Assembly: GCA_004835665.1 (NCBI GenBank)
Contig: RBKR01000019.1
Span: 372,001-436,000 of the forward strand
Origin: Phoma sp. XZ068
Taxonomy: Eukaryota > Ascomycota > Dothideomycetes > Pleosporales > Didymellaceae
Length of the DNA: 64,000 nucleotides
Direction of reading: 5' to 3'
A model generated the notes under the pieces. The model saw only the letters and a list, made by a program, of their open reading frames with translations, ran no database searches and was not told the origin of the DNA. Below are positions 33,605-45,214 of this stretch, piece by piece. The position numbers and the translations under genes are program-made. Every line of letters starts with the position of its first letter. Within the stretch, counting starts at the first letter, position 1.

Positions 33605-35264
33605 ATGCCAGGTCTAGCTTCTTTACCAAATGAGATTCTTCATGACATCTTATCCTACATCTACGATCCCAGTTATGGCAGCACGCGGGATAGCTATCGC
33701 GCATTTTCTGGGCTCGCGATATCATGCCGCGCACTCAACTCCATCTCTACACAATACCTGTACGCACGGTACGAAGCTCCATTCGAGCAGCCACTTGCTG
33801 ATTTCCTCCGCCGCATGGCCCATAACAAGGATCTCTGCTGTAAAATTAAACATATCAACATCCTAGCAAACACGGGACACTTGCAGCGAGGGCGAGTGCG
33901 CAGAGACCTCGTGGCCAACATTACTCATCTCCCAGACCCATACCGCTCAGCATGGTTGAATGAAGCCCGCAAAAATCTCGCCATACGCAGTGAAGTCGAG
34001 CTTGCTATTCTGCTACTCGGCGCTACAGGCCTCACGTGTATGGTAATGGAGAAAGGTGCAGAGCGAGCAGAACGGCGCTTCGACGACCTGACTGAACCAC
34101 CACGCTGGCTCCTCCCCCTCACTAATGCAGGATTGTCGTACATGCAGATCGGTGCTATCACACCTCATCTACCATACCAGAGCCTCCACAGTCTTGCCCT
34201 GGACCTACAGTATTGTAGCCCCCCTTCGCTTACCCAACTCTTCGCCCTCCCAGCGCTTCAAAATTTACTTCTGAGGAACCTGCTCGACCACGCCTTCCTA
34301 CGCTGGATCCGAGAAGGTGGCGGCTGGGAAGACCTGAATATATACCCCAACCCAACTCCCTGGCCCCAAGCTTACATCTCCCGCTCATCTATCAGCTCCC
34401 TAGTGTTGGAGAACATACATATACCCACTTCAAACATCATCTGGATGGTCGCCGCCTGCAAGGAGCTGGACACATTCAGAGTAACTGGCGTAGAAACCCC
34501 GGAATGCATTTCCTCAGAGTCGCGGCGGTGGTGCATCGACATCCTACGCGGTCTCCAAGCCCATCAGAATACGCTCGAGCATTTGAAACTAGATCCAGAT
34601 CTTGTGTATCCGTTGATCGGGGAAGGTTCTGATAGCTGGCATAGCTTGAAGGGATTTAAGGATTTCTCACGATTGAAGGCGCTGGACACGACGTTCTCGA
34701 ACCTCGTAGGGCATCCGCAAGATGTTCAGAACGATGGTATATTCTGGTTTGCGGGTAGTTCACGTGCGTGGCTGCCAGACAGTTGCGAGAAGCTGAGAGT
34801 GAGATTTGACGGCGTCTTGGAAGTCAACTGTGACGAAGTGTTCCTGGATTTTTTGGTGGGAGACACAGGTCAGCTGAAGAGTGTGGAAGTATATTATCAC
34901 TACGGCAATATGTTCTTGAACAGCAACATGACGCATCCGGTCAATTTCTGGGATGTACAGAAAGCGTTCAGGGAGGATGGAAGAGTTGCATTCAATTATA
35001 CCAAGAACTTTGATCTATGGGGCTCAGGTAAGTTACCCTGGAAACCTTTGAGGCCGTGCTCATATTGCATCAGAACTAGAGCGCAAGAAGTTTGAGGACA
35101 TTGCACAAAGACTCGCGGGTTATGGCGTCAAAGGTATTGCAATGGCGACTCACTACGACGGGTACGGAGATTACAATGGGCGCTTGGAAGACAAGGTCAT
35201 GGAGTATCTGGGACTCGACGAGAGCTGGCTCATTAGCGAGGAGGGCCTCGCAATCATGCAATAG
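33605..35264 (+). CDS. F-box protein with a divergent leucine-rich C-terminal region
   Basis: Exon 1 is 33605-35027 and exon 2 is 35074-35264, with the intron 35028-35073 (GTAAGT donor, CAG acceptor). The product has 537 residues. The start at MPGLASLPNEIL puts an F-box at residues about 4-45 (LPNEILHDILSYI), followed by SCRALNSIS. The middle contains irregular leucine-rich strands such as LHSLALDLQYC and LQNLLLRNLL. F-box proteins usually bring substrates to SCF ubiquitin ligases. The substrate here is unknown, and I do not recognise a named orthologue. Without splicing the first exon would read on into a short unrelated tail; the spliced tail (LERKKFEDIAQRL...) looks like normal protein. 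Such proteins are abundant and fast-changing in filamentous ascomycetes. Confidence 0.8.
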
Positions 35265-35742
35265 AGGGGTTTGATTGATTTCACACCATGAGTAATGAAT
35301 AAGATCGTGAGAGCAGGAACATAGGGGCTCTGCAATTCTTCTCTTGGTCATTGAACAATGACAATGCATTAGCACATCAATCTCCGGAAAGTCAAGCCAT
35401 TGGGCCAAGAAGGTTGTAGTCTAGACTCACGGTCAATTTCGCATTGGTCTGGAAAAGCAGTCAAGTGGTCAAACGCACAGCTAAGGTGTACAGCGCCTTT
35501 CAAACCCTCTAGAAACGAGGACAGGAGCGACTTTTGAGGCTGCATAGAGGCCACGAGGAACAGACTACTCAAGTAAATTCCCTGGGGGGAGCACAATGCC
35601 GCTACCGCGACGAATCACAAATAGTAGATGTCGCCTCAAGTGGACTAGACATTGACAAATATTTTGTACTGTCTATGTCGTGCACTGCGCTAATATACCA
35701 ACCTCGTTACGTCGAAACCGCAACTCATATTTATATCATCAT
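35265..35742. other. Convergent intergenic region
   Basis: This lies between the ends of the F-box gene and SEC31, and presumably contains both 3' untranslated regions. No feature was recognised. Confidence 0.5.
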
Positions 35743-38700
35743 CTACTGGGTGGACTTGCTGAACTGCAACAGCCTCTTAATACCGACCTACACCACTGTT
35801 AGTGCCCGTTTACAACATTATCAAGGCAATGAACTTACAATCCAGTCGCTGCCCTCATCTGTCTTGTTTGTCATGATGTCCGAGAAGATGACACCGGCCT
35901 GGTCATATTGTCGAGCCTGGATGTTGCTGGCTAATTCATTCAGCTGCTGGACGGTATCCGGCTTGACATCATCGTTGTTGAGGTGGTCGAACAAGATGTT
36001 GAGACGCTTCTCGGTATCAATAACGTGGGCCTTGAACTTCTCCGGGGCCTTGGCCTTGACGCGTTGCATGTCTGCATTCAGAATGTCGTAGATCGGTTGT
36101 GAGCCTGCGGGGATGTGCGATCGATCGCCACGAGCTGTCGGGGTTAGCGAAAGATCATTTGCTGTGTAACTGATTGCGACTTACGGTGCTTAGCTGCAGC
36201 GGGTGCAGCGGCCGGTGGTGGCGCAGGACTGGAGCGAGAGTCAGGCCTTGGTGGTCCCCCCATGGGAGGACCTCCAGGTGGGGGCCCAGCACGAGGAGGC
36301 CCCTGAGGTGGACCTCTCGGTGGCGGGGGTGTGGCAGCTGGGGGCGCTTGTTGAGCGGGCGAGGCAGTGTAGGATGATACTGCAGGTGTGAATTGGGTAG
36401 GCGGTGGTGCAATGTTTCGAGGCGGTGGCATGCCTCCTCCGTATGCTGGGGCTGGAGATGGCTGCGAGCCTGGTGCTGGAGCGTAGCGGTTCGACGCCGG
36501 CGCTGCTGATGTTGGTGGAGCATACGGGGAAGCTCCACGCTGTATCGGCGCTTGCTGTGGAGAAGCAAAACCTGCCGGCTGCGCTGGGGCGTAGGGGTTT
36601 GGTGCAGATGGAGAAGCACTCGACTGAGGCGGCGATATCACGCGGGGAGGTCCCTGAGGTGGCCCCTTGGGCGGAGGCGGAGGCGTCGGTCGTCCCTGCG
36701 GTGGGCCTTGAGGTGGCACGCCATACGCTGCTTGCTGGTTGGGGAAAGGTGAGCCTACAGTGTTGAGAGGAGTACCGCGACGCGAAGCTGGCTTGGGCAG
36801 TCCAAAGTCAGGGGTATCATTCCATGCAGGGATGTGGCCACGGCTAGCTGCAGGAACAGTGGACGTAGCAGGCATCGCGCCAAAGCTGCGTGGAGGAGGT
36901 GGCAGCGCGGTCTGCTGGGTCTGACCATAGCCACCATATCCACCTCCAGGCTGGGGAACAGAAGACTGTTGTTGGCTGAAAGCATTAGGCGTAGGAAAGT
37001 AAGCGTTGTTGCGAGCTGGTGCCTGAGACTGTGCTTGAGCTTGAGCCTGCTGCCCAAGGGGGTTGATGGGTGCGTAAGCTGACGCTGCTGGTGCCGGGGT
37101 GGACAGTGGGTTAGAGGGTGCGTACGGCGAGTTCTGTTGTGCTGGCGTTGGTGTAGGAACAACGTGCGTCAAGCGACCACCAGTGGTGGGCTGCGATCGT
37201 CGTTGAGCAGGCGCCTGTGGTGCAGCCTTGCTTGTTGCGCGCTTGACACGGTCCTTTGCAACCTCTGCGGCAGGATATTTCTCGGGCAGCAGATCCAGGT
37301 ACTTCTCTGCGATGGCGAGCTGTCCGTGCGAAGACGCGATGTCAGCATACTCGACGTACTTCGCATATAGAGGCTCAAGCTTCCAGTCGGCGTCCTTTTG
37401 CTGTTCAGCATCCTTAAAGTTGGTCACCTTGCGGAACACTGTGACCTTCTCAATGAAATCTTGCAGCGACCTGGCATGGATTGAGAAGCTGTTGTCCTCC
37501 TCGGACTTCTCCAGACCAGCAGCTTCGTTCTCCTTGAGCTCTTGTGCCCAGTTTACCACAACCTTCTCGAGCTTGGAGCCAGCCAAGTAACAGAAGGACG
37601 CATCCTTGCGGTAAGAGCCAGCATCCTCTGAGATGGCCTCTTCCAGACGGTCACCCAGAGCCTCGCAAAGATCAGGGAACTCTGACTGGTCCGCGAAAGT
37701 AGCAAGGGTAGCCATGACTTCTTTCCAGTCCTTGAGGTCGGCATTGTATACAAGGTCCCAGAGATTCTTGCCAACTACTGAAGCAAGAAGTCTGAGATAG
37801 TTGGGCGAGTCGGACTGCCTCTTGAAGTAAGCAGCTTGAGCCTTTGCGACACACTTCTCTCCACCGCAAATAGCGATCATGAAAGCATCTGAAAGACGGT
37901 TCTCCTCCAGACAAACGTCAAGAGCGGCGTCAAAGTTGCCGAGCATGAGAGCCCGAGTGATCTTCTTGTCGGCATCAGACTCATCCCCAGAGTAGACTTG
38001 GAAGGGATTGTTTGTCTTTGCGCCTTTCGATGCAGCAAGATCGGATAAGAAGTTGCCCTCGTCCGTACCAGACTGGTCGAAAAAGGAGGCACCTTCGTCA
38101 TCGCCATTTGTTTCGGCCTCCTTCTTCTCCTCTACTGGCACTTCCTCTTTCGTATCAGCGAATCCAAGGTATTCGACAAGCTTGCTCCGGGGGTTCTCTG
38201 ATGTCAAAGTCTCGATGACCGTCCAGTCTGCCTTCTCCTCTTCGGTAGCTGCTTTAGCAATCTTGTTCTCGCAGATGACCGTGAGGTCGCCCTGCTCCAA
38301 TGCCTTGTCAAACTCCTGACTAGCGTCACCAATCTGCGAATCTACAGCAAATGTAGAGATAGTGATTTTTGATTTGGAATCATGAACACCGAATCGGACC
38401 AGCTTTCCACCAAAGCCGAATGCCACACCGGCCCTCCTCTTCAGCCATTTAGGGGGCGTCTTGAGCGAGAAAGATGCGCCCTGGGGCTCGACGTGTGTCT
38501 GCGAAAAGAAGTCCTCGCCCTCAGGCACCTGAGCAGCTGCGTTGCTCTGCTCTGTTGTAGCTCCAGTGTTCTGCAAGGTCTGAATTGCAATCTTGCCGTC
38601 GAACGATGCGGTAGCGAGAAGGTTCGGGTTCGATGGGTTGAATCGCGTCTGGAATGTCCAGTTTGTTACGACTGGGAATTCGCCCAACTGTTCGCCGCTG

Positions 38701-39669
38701 TGCGGGTTCCACGCGATTGTTCGATTGTCTTTGCCGCAGGAGAGCAAGATATCGCTATCCTGTGTACACCACGAAAGGGACAGTACACCCTGGTCGTGCG
38801 CTTGGAGGGTTTTCTCGGGCGCATTTGTATTGCGGAGGTCCCAGACCAGAACGAGGGGGTTCTGATCGGTGGGAATAGCGGTAACGAGCCTCGTGGGGAC
38901 TTCGGGGTCCCATGATACAGCACTGACTGTCTTCCTGCCAAAGTGGTTCAATGTGAGCGTCTCCTTCTTCGCCCTGACGTCCCAAACAGTGACAAAGCCT
39001 CCACTGCTTCCGGTCGCCAGAATGTGCGCAACCTTTTTGTTCCAGTCCAATGTTGTGTACTCATCCGGGTTGGCTCCAGCCTTTCCTAGGCGAAAGGTCT
39101 TCGATTCATCGTCGAGGTCGTGAATGTAAAGCTCGCCCTTGGCGCCTGCGGAGGCAAGAATGTTCGATCGGTAGGGGTTGAATTGGAGGGATTGAATGGG
39201 ACCAGTGTGCTTGTCGATCTGCTCAATCTGAGCGTCACTGTAGGTTGTTAGTACTCGCTTTTGGCACCCAACTACCAGGTTTTCTCACGCTGCACCTGTC
39301 CGCAGCTTTTCCGCATCCCATAGGACCAATGCGCCGCTGTCGAGGGCACCCGCTATTATTCCTCTGGGGTATTGTTCGCTGGGCTGGCTCCAGGCAATGT
39401 CGTTGAACCTGCAGTACGCTTAGCTCCACGGTAGCATGTGCACATGGTGCTCCAAAATACCTTGATTCCACGTTGACTGTAGCAACAGGCTCAAGTTCCA
39501 CTCCGTGCTCGGTGTCGTCCAACTTGAGCTCCCAGAGCTCCAATTGTGTGTCGCCAGAGAAGTCGGCGTCGACAGCTCCAGACTTGGTTCCAGTAGCTAT
39601 CAATGGCTGGGTTGGTCCCGGCGACCATGCAAATGTTGCCGTCCGGGGGATTTCTCGTAGGCGGACCAT
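35743..39669 (-). CDS. SEC31: COPII coat outer-shell protein SEC31
   Basis: Five exons (39669-39461, 39408-39289, 39237-36185, 36134-35839, 35787-35743) give 1240 residues. For the second intron the GTGAGA donor at 39288 is used. A nearer GTGCAG would break the frame and lose the conserved KLRTGAADAQI junction. Residues about 1-390 make the WD40 propeller (DKHTGPIQSLQFNPYRS, VTVWDVRAKKETLTL). The ACE1 helical region follows to about 780. A very Pro/Gln/Gly-rich linker to about 1120 binds Sec23 and stimulates Sar1 GTPase. The C-terminal helical domain ends in DWIVGIKRLLQF. Sec13-Sec31 forms the outer cage of vesicles leaving the endoplasmic reticulum. The last exon codes for only 14 residues plus the stop. 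The gene is divergent from an RRM gene. Confidence 0.96.
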
Positions 39670-39992
39670 GGTGGGCTGTGGTCGCACCGAGGCGGTCGAA
39701 TAGCGAGCTGAGTAGGGAAAACCAAATCAATCGGAAGCTGAGACTTTATGAGACGCTATGCAGAGTGGTACACGTGGAGGAAACGTCTCGAACTGTGTTG
39801 CAAGCGAAGTTGTTAGCAAGGCAACGGCATACTTGACCTCGAGCATCCACCACCTGTCCCTTCCATCATCGGCCAGGCTAGGCGCACGGACCACTCGACC
39901 CTTGAACTCTCCACGTGATATCGATTTTCTTACAACAAGCGCGTTGAGGTATACAGCTTTGCGCACGGAACCATAACTCAAAGGCAGTCCCA
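39670..39992. promoter_or_regulatory. Divergent promoter of SEC31 and the RRM gene
   Basis: The 323 bp lie between two start codons pointing apart. They must contain both core promoters and leaders. No specific element was identified with confidence. Confidence 0.55.
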
Positions 39993-40511
39993 ATGTCAAA
40001 CTTATCGGACGCGTCCCGCCTGAAGGCAACGGTGTTCGTCGGCGGTCTCGACCAGGCAGTCACGCAACAAACCCTTTTCCACGCCTTCCTGCCGTTTGGA
40101 GACATTGTCGAGGTCAACCTGCCGAAACCAGATCTGCCAAATTCGAACGAAACACATCGAGGCTTTGGTTATGTCGAATTTGAGGCCGCCTCAGACGCCA
40201 CAGATGCAATCGACAACATGGACCGAAGCGAACTGTTTGGACAGGTGATCAAAGTTGCGGCTGCCAAGCCGCAGAAAGATCACACTGAAGGTCTAGGAAG
40301 CAAAACAGCTGTTTGGGAGCAGGTTAGATCACACATTTGTCGATATTACGTTTCCTTCACTAACAGAGTACAGGAGGGCTGGCTGGCTAAGAATGCTGTG
40401 AGCGAAGAAGACCGCCAAGCCACTGAGCAGCAACAAACGGAAGCAAATGGCCCTGTGGATCCGATGCAAGGACTAGAGGGGCTTGATGAAGCCGGCCCTA
40501 AGGCTGCTTAA
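39993..40511 (+). CDS. RRM RNA-binding protein (similar to the RRM of cyclophilin E)
   Basis: Exon 1 is 39993-40322 and exon 2 is 40374-40511. The 51-nt intron between them has a GTTAGA donor, CTAAC branch and CAG acceptor. Because it is a multiple of three and has no stop, the retained form is also open (172 rather than 155 residues). One RRM spans residues about 11-88, with RNP2 as VFVGGL and RNP1 as RGFGYVEF. The acidic Gln-rich tail ends DEAGPKAA. The sequence resembles the RRM found at the start of human PPIE, but no isomerase domain is present or nearby, so the protein acts alone. A nuclear role near the spliceosome would fit that similarity, but this is an inference. Confidence 0.85.
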   Translation: MSNLSDASRLKATVFVGGLDQAVTQQTLFHAFLPFGDIVEVNLPKPDLPNSNETHRGFGYVEFEAASDATDAIDNMDRSELFGQVIKVAAAKPQKDHTEGLGSKTAVWEQVRSHICRYYVSFTNRVQEGWLAKNAVSEEDRQATEQQQTEANGPVDPMQGLEGLDEAGPKAA

Positions 40512-40902
40512 GAGAGCGCGGGAAGATTGTTGGTTTCTAGTCGGTCACGACAGGCAAGGCGTTCAGGCGTACATCAAAGTTGGAATGGGTATACTGTGTG
40601 ACAGTACAGAGCTTTCCTCTATTTGGCTATTCTGGGTAGGCTTTGAGATACCCATTGCCCTGCGAATCAAACGACGTATTGTGCCAAAAGCATTGGACAT
40701 GTGGCTTCCCAGCCATGACAATCAAAGGCACTATCCAAACAGACTCTGCAGCCTCAGTAAACAAAGCGACCATATGCAGCACAAAGGAAACTCCATGTTA
40801 GATTTCAGTTTGTAGTGATGATCTACATGGCCAGTTGTTGTATACACAGAGCTTTTCCGCCCAGAAGCATCCAATTTCGGTATCCGAGGACATCCGAGGA
40901 GT
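40512..40902. other. Convergent intergenic region
   Basis: This separates the ends of the RRM gene and the mitochondrial membrane protein gene. No feature was recognised. Confidence 0.5.
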
Positions 40903-41448
40903 CTACTGCTCCTTACCCTGCCTCTTGAGGCGGAGGGTCTTGTCGACAAAGAGTTTCCTGCCAAGAGAGAAGAAGGCCATGACGACGGCAACGCTGTGAG
41001 ATGTATCAGACCACCATATTCTAGACCCCGCATGGCGTAAAAAGGGGACTTACCCGAGGACAATGACTGCAAGGCAAGTTAGCAAATACTCAGTTGCGGC
41101 CTGGGTTGTAATCATAACGTACTCAGAGGCCAAATCTCAGTGGGGATGTTCTTGAGCTGGCGCAGGCGCTGCGAGGCAGTGTGGGCTGTTGCATGGTCAA
41201 TTCGGGTCCTGTGGTGTCGTAGTTCAGCCAATTGGCTTACCGCCCTGCTCCTGCTTCTATTGGTACCATTAGCATACGTTCTGCAGGTGCGAGGGGAGGT
41301 GTCGGGGTCGTACGGGGACGGGACTGCGCAACTGCAGTGTCTGGCGCACAAAGAGCTGGGGGCTCTGACGCATCGTCATCCTAGGCGTCTGGCGCATCAT
41401 CATCATGGCCGAGGGGCGCATGGCCAGGGCGCGGGTAGCTTTGAACAT
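40903..41448 (-). CDS. Small mitochondrial membrane protein, B12D/NDUFA4-like (probable respiratory-chain subunit)
   Basis: The model uses exons 41448-41278, about 41168-41123, 41066-41054 and 40993-40903, giving 106 residues. The first exon encodes an Arg/Met/Gln-rich presequence (MFKATRALAMRPSAMM) typical of mitochondrial import. The later exons join precisely into PTEIWPLIIVLGVAVVMAFF, then SLGRKLFVDKTLRLKRQG. This is one transmembrane helix followed by a basic matrix-side segment, as in B12D/MLRQ proteins linked to complex I or IV. Exon 3 is only 13 nt, but both of its borders are good and the frame demands it. The second exon's start is uncertain because the first intron (about 109 nt) has several possible acceptors. 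The gene is divergent from COX12. Confidence 0.62.
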
Positions 41449-41700
41449 GGTGACGGGTGGAGTGGAGAGTGGAGAGTCGTGGTGGTGCTGGATGTGCAGG
41501 CGGTGCCGTCACAGGAGCTGTATGCTCTCAGTCAAGTCGGAGGTTCATGCCCGGCAATCGCCGAGTCGCTAATTGGCTGTGTGGAGTCAAAGCGCAGTCA
41601 GCCCATCGCCATCCTCACCACTTCATTGACGAACTTGACGTCTACCACCAGCCATTGCCGCCACACCACCCCTCTCCACTCCACCAAACCACCCGCAATC
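41449..41700. promoter_or_regulatory. Bidirectional promoter of two mitochondrial protein genes
   Basis: Only 252 bp separate the start codon of the B12D-like gene (leftward) from COX12 (rightward). Both products go to the inner mitochondrial membrane or the space beside it. Shared control is likely. No named factor site was identified. Confidence 0.6.
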
Positions 41701-42200
41701 ATGTCCGACAACGAGAATGGCGACGAGATGGTCACGAAGCCCTTCAAGTTCGTAACTGGTACGCTGTCCCGCCCTCCCGTACAGCTCCTTTGAGACTGCA
41801 AGCTAACCTCACTCCACAGCTGGTATGACGACCCCAGAGCTCCCGCAGCGCCCCGCACGTGCACAATGCCACCCCTACCGAGCTTTAAACTTGCGACAGA
41901 CAACACAGTGTACTGACTAGCTTCGCGCGCCACAGGCTTCGACGCCCGCTTCCCCAACCAGAACCAGACCAAGCACTGCTGGCAAAACTACGTCGACTAC
42001 CACAAGTGCATCATCGCCAAGGGCGAGGACTTTGCTCCCTGCCGCCAGGTGCGCCCCAATTCGTTCTATGGAGGAGGCTGGCATGTGCTAATGGACTGCA
42101 GTTCATGCTGGCTTACAAGTCGCTCTGCCCCAGCGGCTGGACCTCGCGATGGGACGACCAGCGTGAGGCCGGCAACTTCCCCGTCAACCTCAACCAGTAA
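41701..42200 (+). CDS. COX12: Cytochrome c oxidase subunit VIb (Cox12)
   Basis: Exons are 41701-41758, a 3-nt exon 41820-41822, 41936-42048 and 42102-42200, giving 90 residues. The protein has the twin Cys pattern of the family: Cys35 and Cys45 nine residues apart, Cys56 and Cys67 ten apart. These form the two disulfides of the CHCH fold in the intermembrane space. The subunit bridges the two halves of complex IV and contacts cytochrome c. The 3-nt exon (CTG) is inferred. It has a CACAG acceptor before it and a GTATGA donor after it, and supplies the Ala-Gly step that gives VTAGFDARFP, the usual family wording. Skipping it gives VTGFDARFP and 89 residues. No signal peptide is expected for this family. 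Confidence 0.92.
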
Positions 42201-44798
42201 ACTGCTCGCTACAGCGAAGTTTGCGTGCATAGATGTAAAGAGTTGGGGAAGAGTGGATCACAGTCTGACATATGCACCTCAGTACTTGTACCATATCGAT
42301 CGACACCAATGCAGCTTTGATTCCACAATCCGCCTCCTCAACTAGGGCCGTGACTTTGACCATTGATCTTGAGCAGAGAAAACACTGAGACTGACGAAGA
42401 GTACACTACAATGCTAGCCAAACCTCTCGATACATGCCCCTGGGTTAGGACTCCATATCACGCAGACTTCGACAGTTCATCAAGCCGACCACCGTTTGTT
42501 TGTAAAACGTGATTCATAATCAGAGGCTACATTCTCAACCCAAAGCAGTCATTACGAATTCAACTAGAGATTCAAGTCGCGAGAATTCCACCATGGCGAA
42601 ATGGTGGCATTCTCACAAAGTCCAGATTGAATCCCTGTCAACTCGTTTCTAATATTTCGAGCATACATTAGCTGCATCTTTCCGCCCGCATTCGGGTTTC
42701 TGCCAATGCGCTCTTGAAACGATTTTCAAACGAAGATCCATGGTCTCAATATGGCAACAGTCCTCATACACCACTTCGTGTGGAGATCAACAACGCGTTC
42801 TCTTCTTGACAGGAACGCGCACCCAACTCTCGACATGACGATATCTGTCGGGCTTTTCTTCGTTTACACCGTCATCAATCTGTGCCTTCATGGATACGAT
42901 ACACCATACCCAGGAGCAGTGATGTTAATGTCGGTAGTTAGAACCGTACAAAGACTGTTACATGCCATCGTCATTGTCGCAGACTTTCGACTACCAGCGT
43001 CGGCTGCGCAGACAAGATCGGAAACAGAAAGTACGACCAAGGGGTCTGGGGTCTTATAGCAGAACTTGCTGTATGCGTCTTACCCGGGCATATGTTCGAC
43101 CTATCCTCCAGGGCATGATGGCTTCGACACAAAGCCCAGGTCAACGATTGGCACAATATCGACTTCTTGATGATATACAGCAACCAGTACACTTGTTTTC
43201 GCAACACCTCGCCACAAACCAGCGATTACTGATTCTTGCCCTGTGTTGTGGCTTGGATGAGGCACGCAATTCAGCATTGCTGCACGAGTGTAGGAAAAGT
43301 TAATGGTGAAGCATCCACGAACGCAGAACGATGCAGCCGTCATCTTCACGCTTCTACTATGATATCACGTTGCAGCCACCGTACATTCTAAGTAGCATTC
43401 ATTCGAGTTCTTACCAACAGAGCCTGTGAGTACCTATGCTAGTAGCGTAGGACGACACTAGTCATGACATTTCTATGAATAACTTTGACAGCCTTCCAGA
43501 ATTCAGTGATAGTGCTAATTGCTATTACATCAGGGTGTATCGCGGAGTAGGAACAGATCACAGTCGTTCTGGGCTAATCTTAAGGGGATTTCGTCGAATC
43601 TGATGCACATTCGTGTGTTATTGTCCTGGTCTATTATTAAAAAAAAAATTAAGTACTCGCTGAATCCACCTCCTTGAGTGTGCCAGATGCTGCAACAGTA
43701 AACTCCAGTGTGCGGATTTGATGTACAATGAGTACACAAACCCATGTTCTTCGAGTATATGAGTTCCGATGAAGACGTTCAAAGTATGAACCTGTCCTCG
43801 TTGGCATAACATATTGACTGGCCTTACATTCTCCTTAGTCATCCTGACAATAGGCCAGTGTGAGAGCAGCTTTTGGCAGTGTGCGAGTATAGAAGACGGT
43901 GCTTGTCATGCTTGCCTACCCTCATTTCTCGCCTTTCGGTCTTACATGTATCATAACGAACAGTCCTCGACGTTCAGACTTCTACTTCACTCCCCGTTGC
44001 TTCCTTTAATGGAGTATCGCTGACGGACTCCAGATCCAGGGAGTACGGTTCACACTATCGCCATACCCATGGATCGGGGTCCGAAACTCAGCGCTGCCGC
44101 TGCTGCCTGCGAAGGATTACACAGCTTACCAACACTGAACGACTACGGATCACTCGGGCCACGGAACGGGAAACACCTAGGTTGCGACGAGCGGCTGCTC
44201 ACATGAGATCAAGACATCTCGATTCTACGGTGCAGCTGCTATCGCTGTTACTGTCCACTCCTTCGACCCGCATTGTATTAGTACTATGCTGAAACGAAGT
44301 CACCTCAGTCAGATGGGATGTGTCGTTCTGTCGCCACTGTAGCCACTCCATGGAATAACCATGGATCATGACGTATATCAAGATAAACTCAAGGATTGCC
44401 AGTGCCAGCTATCGCAAGATAGAGTCCACATCTTGCTCACATGAGCGTCTCAAACATCGTCATATCGTATCAAAGGCCCACTGCACCAGCCTCGCCTTGG
44501 CTTCTGCGATACCGCCTCACATCTGCCGCGGACATCTGTTTGGGGGCTCAACAGGCAGCAGTGAGTCATGACTCCTCATACTTCACCAACGTGATCGCAC
44601 ATGGATCACTCTAGCTCATACCAACGCGCCGTCGCTCACCACACGTTGCAGCCGCAGTCACGTTGTCAGCAGACTTCGCGCTGCCTTGAGTCGCAAACAA
44701 GTCACGTTGGTGACGCAGGATCTTCACTCTATCGTGGGCGCTGGAGGCTGGCTGTGTGGCGGCGTGATGTCTCGACTGGCGATGCTTGGCTGTCTTGC
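42201..44798. other. Gene-poor stretch
   Basis: This begins with the COX12 3' region. A plus-strand frame at 42751-43059 (102 residues from ATG, one hydrophobic segment) has no recognisable domain. Its composition does not stand out, so it is not called. A run of nine A lies near 43640. No RNA gene or transposon was recognised. Confidence 0.4.
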
Positions 44799-45214
44799 CT
44801 AGCGGGACCGCCGTCTTCGCACTGTGGTGTGTGGAGGTGACTCAGCCCTGGCCAAGGCCTGGTGTAGCCGGAACAAGTCGGCTTCCAGGGCCATCCAGAA
44901 GGTCCAGAGTGCCGACGGTGTGGACGGCTCAACGCCATCCAGCAGGCGCAAAATCTGCGCTTGTGCATGCAAGAGGCGCACACGACTGATCGCTGGAGAA
45001 TTTTCGGGTACACTCAGGTTTCCGAGGTTCGCACCCAATCACTCACACCGCGAGGGATGCGCAGTGCATCGGTGAAAAACAGGGCCATGCATCGCTCGGT
45101 TTTGGGTGTGAAGTCCGGCACCAGCAGTCTGTCATCAACGGAGCTCGTTAGCCGGGTGCCGAGCAGCGCAGTGAGCTGGCAGCAGCAGATCATTTCCATG
45201 GCTGTTTGCGTCAT
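44799..45214 (-). CDS. Possible two-exon orphan gene of 119 residues
   Basis: I do not recognise this protein. Exon 1 is 45214-45049 and exon 2 is 44992-44799. The 56-nt intron has a GTGAGT donor and CCAG acceptor, and joins the frames exactly (ALRIPR to AISRVRLLHAQ). The product would be mainly helical, with a Cys cluster near the start (MICCCQ), an amphipathic region LLHAQAQILRLLDGVE and a basic end (VRRRRSR). The open frame before the ATG includes RCDSC, so an upstream exon is possible. It has the look of a regulatory-protein fragment, but no family can be named. It may be a lineage-specific gene or a remnant. Confidence 0.38.

Noticed and set aside
39238..39295. Earlier GTGCAG donor for SEC31 intron 2
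   Set aside because: It breaks the frame at the junction. The GTGAGA donor seven bases on keeps the conserved wording.
42751..43059. 102-residue plus-strand frame with a hydrophobic segment
   Set aside because: It has an ATG, but no family similarity, splice structure or supporting context. Such frames are expected by chance in 2.6 kb.
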